From: an uncultured beta proteobacterium
Lineage (GTDB): Bacteria > Pseudomonadota > Gammaproteobacteria > Burkholderiales > Burkholderiaceae
Direction of reading: 5' to 3'
NCBI GenBank assembly: GCA_903867305.1
Contig: CAIPQU010000080.1
Location: forward strand, 1-64,000
Length of the DNA: 64,000 bases
The notes beneath the pieces were generated by a model. It searched no databases. It was given only the letters and a program-made list of their open reading frames with translations, and was not told the origin of the DNA. The translations under genes were made by a program, and so were the position numbers. Below, in pieces: positions 9,799 through 17,282 of this stretch (position 1 is its first letter; the number at the start of each line of letters is the position of its first letter).

Positions 9799-10329
9799 TT
9801 AATTCATACCAATATAAGAGAGTGGATTAAACCAATTACCATGGGGTAAGGGAACCTGAAACCACATTTCAAACATTAAATATAAAATCACTCCGACAGA
9901 TAAACCAATGAAGATAGCTTTCCAATATGCATATTTTCCAATCCACATCATAAAAACAGCAATATAAATCATGCTTGTCACATAAATACCTATTAGGCTA
10001 ACCCCAAGAAGAAACGCAATCGCAGGAAAGAGAATGCATAGTACCTGTTTAAATGCATTTTTTTCAACAAAGGGCTCCACAGGATTTTTTTTATAAATGA
10101 CTAAAGATTCATAAAGTACTACAGTGCTAGAAATAAACATCATTAAAAAAATATAGAAGGGAAAGTAGCCTGATTCCGGACCTTCTGGAGTCCATTTAGC
10201 GCCGAGCTTTACACTACCAATCATGAAGAAAATGCTAAACACAATACACATGAGTGCAAATACAATTTCTACCATACGTAAACTAGGTACAGATTCTTTT
10301 TCTACTTGATCTTCTACTTGATGTAGCAT
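9799..10329 (-). CDS. tctB: Tripartite tricarboxylate transporter small permease TctB
   Basis: 176-aa protein with four hydrophobic spans (first VFALMCIVFSIFFMIGSVKL), matching TctB in size and topology, followed by the GPESGYFPF motif common in this family. It lies 29 nt upstream of tctA and 30 nt downstream of the tctC stop. Works with TctA in the inner membrane. Confidence 0.88.
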   Translation of the reverse strand: MLHQVEDQVEKESVPSLRMVEIVFALMCIVFSIFFMIGSVKLGAKWTPEGPESGYFPFYIFLMMFISSTVVLYESLVIYKKNPVEPFVEKNAFKQVLCILFPAIAFLLGVSLIGIYVTSMIYIAVFMMWIGKYAYWKAIFIGLSVGVILYLMFEMWFQVPLPHGNWFNPLSYIGMN

Positions 10330-10359
10330 TTGAGACCCTTATCAACAGTTTATTAATAA

Positions 10360-11370
10360 TTACTTAGCTAAAAAACCTGCCTCACTCATTAGTTGTTTAT
10401 GAAGCGTTTCATTTTTTTCAAGCCAATTAACATACTCTTTTCCAGTCATAAAGGTTTGATTAAAGGCTCCATCAGCCATAAATTTTTTCCATTCTGAGGT
10501 TTCACGTACTTTTTTAAAGAGTTCAATGTAAAAATTGACTTGCTCTTGCGTAACGCCAGATGGCATAAAAATTCCACGAAGCATGACATAGTCAGTTGGT
10601 ATACCAGCTTCTGAGCATGTAGGAATATCGTTCCAAGATTGCGTCTCAGTCACTTTTTCTTTATAAGGCATTCTAGTATCGTCAAATACGCATAAAGCCT
10701 TTAATTTCCCAGCCCGCCACTGAGCAACGGCCTCAATTGGATTGTTAACTGATGAATCAATATGGTTACCAACAAGTTGAACTGCAACATCACCACCACC
10801 TTTAAATGGTAGATAGGTAAATTTTGTACCTGTAGCTTTTTCTAAGCCAACCGTTAAAATTTGATCTTCTTGTTTTGATCCTGTGCCACCCATTTTAAAT
10901 TTTCCTGGACCGGCAGTTTTAGCGGCTTGTATGAATTCACTGGCATTTTTATAAGGCTTGTCACTATTTGTCCAAAGTATAAATTGGTCTAGAGCCAACA
11001 TTGCTACCGGAGTCAACTCTTTCCAATTAAATGGGACACCAGTTGCAAGTGGCGTTGTAAAAAGATTAGACAAGGTAATAATAATTTTATGCGGGTCACC
11101 CTTAGATTCTTTTATCGCCAAGAAACCTTCTGCGCCTGCACCGGCAGATTTATTAACGGGGATAATTGATTGCTTCATTAAATTATTTTTAGTAATAATT
11201 CCTTGAATCATCCGAGCCATTTGATCAGCTCCGCCACCTTGACCGGCAGGAATTATAAATTCTACAGGCTTACTTGGCTCCCATGCCAAACAAGATAACG
11301 ATAGAAATAAACCATTTATAAGAACAAAATATGCTCTTAAATTTGATGCTCTAAATATATTGTTCAGCAT
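10360..11370 (-). CDS. tctC: Tripartite tricarboxylate transporter receptor TctC
   Basis: Periplasmic receptor, 336 aa from ATG 11370, chosen because AGAGGA lies eight bases ahead; an in-frame ATG at 11388 adds six residues with no better ribosome site. The signal peptide ends near SLSCLAWEP. Family landmarks: PVEFIIPAGQGGGADQMAR, GAGAEG, and the YLPFKGGGDVA loop. As the receptor lying directly before tctB and tctA it is the cognate binding protein of the only complete TTT system in the window. Confidence 0.9.
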   Translation of the reverse strand: MLNNIFRASNLRAYFVLINGLFLSLSCLAWEPSKPVEFIIPAGQGGGADQMARMIQGIITKNNLMKQSIIPVNKSAGAGAEGFLAIKESKGDPHKIIITLSNLFTTPLATGVPFNWKELTPVAMLALDQFILWTNSDKPYKNASEFIQAAKTAGPGKFKMGGTGSKQEDQILTVGLEKATGTKFTYLPFKGGGDVAVQLVGNHIDSSVNNPIEAVAQWRAGKLKALCVFDDTRMPYKEKVTETQSWNDIPTCSEAGIPTDYVMLRGIFMPSGVTQEQVNFYIELFKKVRETSEWKKFMADGAFNQTFMTGKEYVNWLEKNETLHKQLMSEAGFLAK

Positions 11371-11889
11371 GGTATATGTCCTCTTCATTTAATGAATTTA
11401 TACTTTATGCTAAAACATAGGCATATGATTTTTTATAACTTAATATTTAAACTAGATTTCTATAGACAGATATCCAAATAATCTTCAGCTTTTGAATTAG
11501 TGGTAGGAAGAATAGATTTATCCCCTTTTTGAATTATGTGAAATAACTCAAATTTAGTATTTAAGGGGATACCCTAATCTACCTGTAAATAGGTAGCACT
11601 CACATCTAGTCGAAGTTTGAAATAAGGGTTTTTGCGCGAGCTTAGCTAACAATCATGAAATAGTAAGAAAGTAAGAACAGGTTATTTTCTGTGGGGAGTT
11701 AATATTTGCCAATAAATCTTAGAAATCCTAGTATTAACTCAGCATTTCCCAATTTGCCATAAAAGACGATAAGTAATATCTATTCTAATTTATTGAATCA
11801 TTAAAAAATGATCTTTTGATCTTGCCCCTGAAAAACGAACCTCTTAACTATATGAAAAAATGATATCAATATAGTGATGGAGGTGTCAA
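11371..11889. other. Gene-free region upstream of tctC, meeting an IS remnant
   Basis: No coding region is seen between tctC and the IS fragment. It should hold the tctC promoter. Visible structure: an inverted repeat CTACCT-N6-AGGTAG at 11579-11596, and directly before it TAAGG-GGATA-CCCTAA at 11562-11577, a motif that recurs at 15185 and 40224. The IS3 left end begins near 11817. Confidence 0.5.
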
Positions 11890-12184
11890 ATGGTGGTGAA
11901 ACGAACAAGGGCAAGATATACCCTAGAGTTTAAGATGGAAGCTGTCAGACTAGTGAGAAATGGTCAGTCATCCGCGTGTTGCTAAGATTCTAGGCGTGCC
12001 CAAAGGGTCATTAGAAAATTGGATTCGCTGGGATGAACAAGGGCAGTTGACGGGTGGTAAATCCAAGGTAATTATTGAAGAACAGATGGAGTTAGCGCGA
12101 CTACGAGCTGAGTTAGCTCGGGTGAAGATGGAGCGCGATATCTTAAAAAAGGCGACAGCGTGCTTCGCGAAAGAGTCTTTGTGA
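11890..12184 (+). pseudogene. IS3-group transposase OrfA, frameshifted
   Basis: GGAGGTGTCAA precedes ATG 11890. The frame gives MVVKRTRARYTLEFKMEAVR and then LVRNGQSSACC before a stop near 11985; continuing in another frame from about 11962 are VAKILGVPKGSLENWIR and the leucine-zipper-like ELARLRAELARVKMERDILK region typical of IS3 OrfA. One small indel in the overlap of the two frames explains the break. The helix-turn-helix lies across the damage, so the product should be inactive. Confidence 0.8.
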
Positions 12185-12275
12185 AGTACGCTTGGATTGC
12201 TCGTAATAAGACGCAATGGCCGATTGGTTTGGCTTGCGAGGTGTTGGGTGTGAGTACGAGTGGGTATTTCCAACA
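12181..12275 (+). pseudogene. IS3-group transposase OrfB, 5' fragment
   Basis: Frame opening at GTG 12181, overlapping the end of orfA as in complete IS3 elements, reads VKYAWIARNKTQWPIGLACE and then VLGVSTSGYFQH, the N-terminus of OrfB. The similarity ends there and the frame stops at 12287. The DDE catalytic core is entirely absent. Confidence 0.75.
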
Positions 12276-12773
12276 TCGCCATTGCTAAATGTGGTCCAGA
12301 ACCGTTTCCATAGGAACCATAATTTAATTTTTTCGGATTTTTTTAACATAATCTACTAACTCATTTAAATTACTTGCTGGAAAATTTGGTCCTGTAAGTA
12401 ACAAATAACTAATCGAGAGTGTTTGTGCAATAGGTACTAGATCTTTTTCGGTATTAAAAGATAATTTTTGCACGAAAGGATTAATCACAATTTGTGATGC
12501 TGTGTTGAGTAATGTATAACTATCCCCAACTGACCTAACCGTTGCTTCTGCGGCAACCGTGCCAGCAGCTCCTACTTTATTTTCAAAAATAAATGGCTGC
12601 TTTAAATTTTCTTGTAGTTTTGAACTAATAGCTCTACCGTATAAATCAACTGAAGAACCAGCAGGATAACCTGCCATCATTTTGACAATTCGATTTGGAT
12701 ACTCTTGAGAATAACAAGATGTAGTAAGACTAAAAAATAATGCCAGAACGATAAAAGAGGACTTAATTAACAT
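12268..12773 (-). pseudogene. Bug/TctC receptor pseudogene, truncated and frameshifted
   Basis: From ATG 12773 the reverse strand encodes a signal peptide (MLIKSSFIVLALFFSLTTSC) and a normal TctC N-terminal half (YPNRIVKMMAGYPAGSSVDL, FENKVGAAGTVAAEA). Near 12330 an A-rich stretch shifts the frame; in the corrected frame the gene goes on as PKKLNYGSYGNGSGPHLAMA and ends at MLE, exactly where the IS orfB fragment begins. About 45 percent of a usual TctC is missing at the C-terminus. Retained second lobe residues are too few for ligand binding. Confidence 0.85.
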
Positions 12774-12855
12774 GACATGTCTTCGATATGAATAATCTTT
12801 ACACAAAGATACCGTACCTATTACTCCAGTAACTTGGTAGTTAAGATAAATGCTT

Positions 12856-13827
12856 CTAATCTATTTTTATATTCGCATTTTGAATGATTTTTGCCCAACG
12901 TTGAATTTCTGAAGCCGTAAATGCGGCAAACTCCTCGGGTGATGAAGTTGTAGGTGCCCCCCCTAGTCCTTCAAATTGCTTTAATACTTGGGGGTCATTA
13001 CAGGCACTAACAATATCTTGATTAATTTTGGCCACAATATCTTTTGGAGTTCCCTTGGGTGCATAAAACCCAGTCCATGTCCAAATTTGAAACCCTGGAA
13101 TTCCGGCCTCAATTGCTGAAGGAATTTTTGGCACTAAGTTATCTCGCGTTGGCAAACTAACTGCTAAACCACGCATTTTTCCGCCGTCAATTTGTAAGCG
13201 GCCATTTGTAGTATCAATGGTCATAAAAGTCAATTGACCGGACCATAAATCAGGGAACGCCTGAGGATTACTCTTGTAGCCAATTCCCAAGGCACTTACT
13301 CCCGCTTGCTGTAAGTAGAGCTCTGAGGCGACTCTTGCTGGCAAAGACCCTGCGCCAAAATTATGTTTACCTGGTTCGGCTTTTAATAGGGCAGTTAATT
13401 CTGCAAGTGTTTTAATTGGTGAGTCCGCTCGAACCAAAATAACAAAAGACAGTTTTCCAAATTGAGAAATTGGTTCAAAGTCTTCAATGGGTCGATAGGG
13501 TAATTTGGGGTATAGCGCTGGATTCACAGCATGGGTCATCGCTGAGGTCAGCAATAAAGTATATCCATCGGGCTTGGCTCGTGCCGCAGCTTCAGCAGCA
13601 GGAATTCCATTAGCACCACCTCGGTTATCAATCGTTACAGCTTGGCCCCAAATTTGCGAAAGTTTTGCAGAAATTACCCGCCCGGTAATATCCGTAGCAG
13701 CTCCAGGAGGAAAAGGTACGATCACGTTCACTCTATTTTTTGGCCAAGCCGTTTCTTGAGCAAAAGAAAGTCTCTGACTAAAAGTTAATCCGAAAGCTAA
13801 TGAGAAAGTAAAATTACGCCTATTCAT
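12856..13827 (-). CDS. Bug/TctC-family periplasmic receptor, orphan (2)
   Basis: Complete 323-aa receptor with a signal peptide (RNFTFSLAFGLTFSQRLSFA), the opening WPKNRVNVIVPFPPGAATDI, the NRGGANGIPAAEAAARAKPD block and the C-terminal WAKIIQNANIKID. Located just upstream (in transcription order) of the tctC pseudogene and downstream of a TauD/TfdA dioxygenase, with which it may share a transcript (145 nt gap). Ligand unknown. Confidence 0.9.
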   Translation of the reverse strand: MNRRNFTFSLAFGLTFSQRLSFAQETAWPKNRVNVIVPFPPGAATDITGRVISAKLSQIWGQAVTIDNRGGANGIPAAEAAARAKPDGYTLLLTSAMTHAVNPALYPKLPYRPIEDFEPISQFGKLSFVILVRADSPIKTLAELTALLKAEPGKHNFGAGSLPARVASELYLQQAGVSALGIGYKSNPQAFPDLWSGQLTFMTIDTTNGRLQIDGGKMRGLAVSLPTRDNLVPKIPSAIEAGIPGFQIWTWTGFYAPKGTPKDIVAKINQDIVSACNDPQVLKQFEGLGGAPTTSSPEEFAAFTASEIQRWAKIIQNANIKID

Positions 13828-13972
13828 GAAGTACCTCTTTTAATAAGGCTTATTATCAACACTACAATTTAAAGCCTCTATCAATATTTGAATTTATTTT
13901 CAAAGATTATCACAATCAATAATCTCATTTCTAGAGTAGAGGCAAATCAGATCTCGATACAGTAAGATTTAT

Positions 13973-14878
13973 TTAGGGTGCACTATCATTAAAAAATGGC
14001 TTATCTCCTGAAATAGTGACCCTATTTCCAACCCGTGTGTTTGGCCAATAATCCCACATGGCTCTGTGTTGAACACATCGATTATCCCAAAAAGCAATCG
14101 AGTTTTCTTCCCACCGAAAACGGCACTGAAATAAAGGGTTCTCCATGTGCTCAAATAAATAACTTAATATTCCGTCGCTTTCATCAAGTGGCACGCCGAT
14201 AATTTTCGTCGTAAATCCTTTATTGACGTAAAGCGCATTTTTTCCTGTAACAGGATGTGTCCTGATGACAGGGTGTTCAGCATGTGGATAGGTTTCTTTA
14301 TCTTTAACCCCAAAGTTCTTATAAAGGCCGCGGTAAACAGGCTCCCCGTCATGCAATGCAGTTAAACCACGTAAGTATATTTTCATGCGATCAGATAAAG
14401 CATCATAAGCTGCATACATACTAGAAAATAGGGTATCACCACCATGGGGTGGACATTGAATAATTTGCAACATAGTTCCCATTGGCGGTTCCAAATCACA
14501 ACTCACATCCGAATGCCATACTTCCCCATTAGCCCGAGGCGAATGTTGATCTGCATAGATTTGCATCATTTCAGGAATGCCTTCGACATGAGGAGCCGCT
14601 GGATGAATATGTAAAGGACCGAATAATCTCCCGAGGTCTAAATGATTTTGTTTAGTAATGATTTGATTTCTAAAAAAAATTACTTGATTTTCAGCGAAAG
14701 CTCGCTGTATTTCATGTTCTTGTATTGAAGATAAAGGCTTGGATAAATCAATATCAAAAATCTCTGCACCAATGACAGGTGTTAATTTTTTAACAGTGAT
14801 AGATTCATAATCTTTTGAAGAAATATTGTTAGATTTAATACGTGGGCCATTGTTTCCTCTAAGTTGATTACTTTGCAT
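13973..14878 (-). CDS. TauD/TfdA-family Fe(II)/2-oxoglutarate dioxygenase
   Basis: 301-aa dioxygenase of usual length. The facial triad is visible: H-x-D in EVWHSDVSC near residue 175 and the distal His in CVQHRAMWDYWP near 270, followed by the 2-oxoglutarate-binding Arg (TRVGNRVTI). AGGAGAG stands six bases ahead of the ATG. Substrates in this family include taurine, alkyl sulfates and aryloxyalkanoates; the sequence alone does not choose. Followed by an orphan Bug receptor. Confidence 0.88.
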   Translation of the reverse strand: MQSNQLRGNNGPRIKSNNISSKDYESITVKKLTPVIGAEIFDIDLSKPLSSIQEHEIQRAFAENQVIFFRNQIITKQNHLDLGRLFGPLHIHPAAPHVEGIPEMMQIYADQHSPRANGEVWHSDVSCDLEPPMGTMLQIIQCPPHGGDTLFSSMYAAYDALSDRMKIYLRGLTALHDGEPVYRGLYKNFGVKDKETYPHAEHPVIRTHPVTGKNALYVNKGFTTKIIGVPLDESDGILSYLFEHMENPLFQCRFRWEENSIAFWDNRCVQHRAMWDYWPNTRVGNRVTISGDKPFFNDSAP

Positions 14879-15506
14879 ATAACTCTCCTAAGCATTTAAT
14901 TACTCAAATATCCAACTCTTTCACGAGCCTTTGGATATTTCAACTCTCTTAGCAACGAACTTCAATTTCCTCTAACTACTAAAAATTTAGTCTACTTATT
15001 CAATAATCTTAACTTGATTTACTTTGAATATGAAAAATACCAATCATAAGCAATACCACCATCTTTAATCAATTTTTCCAACCGCTAATGAACTAAACCA
15101 GCTTTTAGTAGTGGTAACTCTAAAGATTAATTTATCTAGTAGTGCTTAGACTACAGTAATCGGCGTTTGATAATAACTACCAGATAAGGAAAACCCTAAC
15201 AAATCTTAATGAACTTATCATAGAAAAATAGTTATTGACGGAAGCAGAATTGCTGAAAAGAACTTTATGGCAAATGAAGAAATATCAGAGTCTGAAGGGT
15301 TCAGACTCTGATAAAGCCACTTCAAATCCAACATAAAAAGTTATTTTGTCGCAGCCTACGGGAGGTGTATCATTAATCAAGTGTCTTTAAAAACCATCGT
15401 ATCGTTAGTTAAACTCTTTCTTTAAATTATCAGCAATTAGTTATTTCAAAAACGATTCAATTTTTTGTTTGCTTAGGGTTGTACATTAACTTTTAAGATT
15501 TAAACT
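14879..15506. other. Gene-free divergent region between dioxygenase and formate dehydrogenase
   Basis: 628 bp with no credible gene. It must contain promoters for both flanking operons. Visible elements: GTAGT-N6-ACTAC at about 15138-15153, TAAGG-AAAA-CCCTAA at 15185-15199, and a strong 13-bp hairpin at 15284-15312. No clear sigma-70 pair stands out. Confidence 0.5.
15284..15312. repeat. Perfect 13-bp inverted repeat, 3-nt loop
   Basis: Arms ATCAGAGTCTGAA and TTCAGACTCTGAT flank GGG. On the plus strand there is no U-tract after it; on the minus strand a short T-rich stretch (ATTTCTT) follows. It lies 194 bp upstream of the formate dehydrogenase genes, so it could be a leader attenuator, an operator or the terminator of a lost gene. 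Confidence 0.6.
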
Positions 15507-17282
15507 ATGGATCAAATTGTCATTGGCACCGTTGATAGTTTAAAAAATCAACTGCGTAAAAAAACACAACTCAAAGGTCGTAAGGCCGATGAATTGTCTT
15601 TACAAGAATTATCTAAACTCATTGGTCGCAATCTTGATCGTCGTGATTTATTAATTGAAAACCTTCATTTAATTAATGATACTTTCAATGGACTTCCTGA
15701 GCGTCACTTGGTCGCTCTTGCTCAATTGATGAAGCTACCGATGGCAGAGGTTTATGAAATTGCCACCTTTTATCATCACTTTGAAGTGTTACGCGAAGGT
15801 ACAGAAAACCCAAAAATAACGATTCGAGTATGTAACAGTGTTTCTTGTGAAATTGCTGGAGCGAATAACCTTTTAACGCGCTTACCTACTCTATTTGAAG
15901 AATCAGAAGTTCGAGTAGTCCCTGTGCCATGTATTGGCAGATGCGAGCAAGCACCAGCACTTGTGATTAATCAATACCCACTTGCCCATGCAAATGAGCA
16001 AGCGGTTCTTTCAGCTGTTCAAGCGAGTCAATTGATTCATCCAGTGGCAAAAGATCAGACTTCTTTTAACCCAGTGGAATTTGCAGAAAAATCTATTACA
16101 ACAAATCAGCAGATTCAAATTTCTCCTAATTACTGTGGTTTTGAAACGTATAAAGAACATGGTGGTTACCAAATACTTGAGTCCATCGTTTTAGGCAAAG
16201 TCGATTCTGAGTCTATTCTAAAAGGGATGGAAGATTCCGGTTTGCGCGGTTTAGGCGGTGCTGGATTTCCTGCGGGTAGAAAATGGCGAATTGTACGTGA
16301 TCAGCCTGCTCCTAAATTAATGGCTATTAATATTGATGAAGGTGAGCCTGGTACTTTTAAAGATCGCACCTATCTTGAGCGAGATCCTCATCGCTTCCTC
16401 GAAGGCATGTTAATTGCTGCTCATGTTGTTGGTATTGATGCCTGTTATATTTATTTACGCGATGAGTATCATGGATGTCGAGAAATACTGACAACGGAAA
16501 TCGCTAAGCTACAGGCCAATCCCCCCTGCAATCTTCCTCTACTTGAACTACGTCGCGGCGCCGGTGCATACATTTGTGGTGAAGAGTCTGCAATGATTGA
16601 GAGTATTGAAGGTAAGCGTGGTGAGCCAAGAATGCGTCCACCTTACATTGCTCAAATTGGATTATTTGGTCGACCAACCTTGGAGCATAATTTTGAAACC
16701 TTGTACTGGGTGCGTGATATCAATGAACGTGGCCCTGCCTGGTTCAGTAGTTTTGGCCGAAATGGCCGTAAGGGTTTAAGAAGTTTTAGTGTAAGTGGTC
16801 GCGTGAATCAACCCGGTGTAAAACTTGCTCCAGCCGGCATTACTGTCCAAGAATTAATTGATGAGTATTGCGGTGGCATGCAAGATGGGCATACCTTATA
16901 TGCATACTTGCCTGGCGGTGCTTCGGGTGGGATTTTACCGGCTTCGATGAATCAGATTCCCTTGGACTTTGATACCTTACAACCCTATGGTTGTTTTATT
17001 GGCTCCGCAGCTGTCATGATTTTGAGCCAGGCTGACCAAGCTAAGCAAGTAGCATTAAATGTCATGCGCTTTTTTGAACATGAAAGTTGCGGTCAATGTA
17101 CGCCCTGCAGAGTAGGCACATCGAAAGCTGCGAAGCTAATGTCATCTGCTTCATGGGATAACAACACACTGGATGATTTATCAATGGTGATGATAGATGC
17201 CTCTATCTGTGGCTTAGGTCAAGCAGCCCCAAACTCTATTCGTTGCGTTCAGAAATATTTTCCACAGGAGATCATTGAATGA
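15507..17282 (+). CDS. fdsB: NAD-dependent formate dehydrogenase, fused NuoE/NuoF-like beta subunit
   Basis: 591-aa diaphorase subunit. Residues 1-170 form a NuoE/FdsG-like thioredoxin-fold domain with 2Fe-2S ligands C109, C114, C142 and C146. The rest is NuoF/FdsB-like: FMN/NADH site GLRGLGGAGFPAGRKW near 245, GAYICGEESAMIESIEGKRG near 350, and 4Fe-4S motif ESCGQCTPCR with a distal Cys. It passes electrons from formate to NAD. In the Cupriavidus and Rhodobacter enzymes the two parts are separate FdsG and FdsB; a fused beta subunit is known from Methylorubrum FDH1. Overlaps the alpha gene by 4 nt. Confidence 0.9.
   Translation: MDQIVIGTVDSLKNQLRKKTQLKGRKADELSLQELSKLIGRNLDRRDLLIENLHLINDTFNGLPERHLVALAQLMKLPMAEVYEIATFYHHFEVLREGTENPKITIRVCNSVSCEIAGANNLLTRLPTLFEESEVRVVPVPCIGRCEQAPALVINQYPLAHANEQAVLSAVQASQLIHPVAKDQTSFNPVEFAEKSITTNQQIQISPNYCGFETYKEHGGYQILESIVLGKVDSESILKGMEDSGLRGLGGAGFPAGRKWRIVRDQPAPKLMAINIDEGEPGTFKDRTYLERDPHRFLEGMLIAAHVVGIDACYIYLRDEYHGCREILTTEIAKLQANPPCNLPLLELRRGAGAYICGEESAMIESIEGKRGEPRMRPPYIAQIGLFGRPTLEHNFETLYWVRDINERGPAWFSSFGRNGRKGLRSFSVSGRVNQPGVKLAPAGITVQELIDEYCGGMQDGHTLYAYLPGGASGGILPASMNQIPLDFDTLQPYGCFIGSAAVMILSQADQAKQVALNVMRFFEHESCGQCTPCRVGTSKAAKLMSSASWDNNTLDDLSMVMIDASICGLGQAAPNSIRCVQKYFPQEIIE

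Larger units (their letters stand above)
11817..12275 (+). mobile_element. Truncated IS3-family (IS3-group) element
   Basis: Starts at about 11817 with TGATCTTGCCCCTGAAAAAC, which resembles the IS3 terminal repeat, and runs through orfA and the first codons of orfB. It stops abruptly near 12265-12280, where the sequence changes into the middle of a tctC gene on the opposite strand. The right end is missing, so it is a dead remnant of an insertion followed by deletion. Confidence 0.7.

Noticed and set aside
11968-12282. A 104-codon minus-strand frame across the IS fragment
   Set aside because: It is the antisense of IS orfA joined to tctC codons by chance; only the first few codons belong to the tctC remnant.
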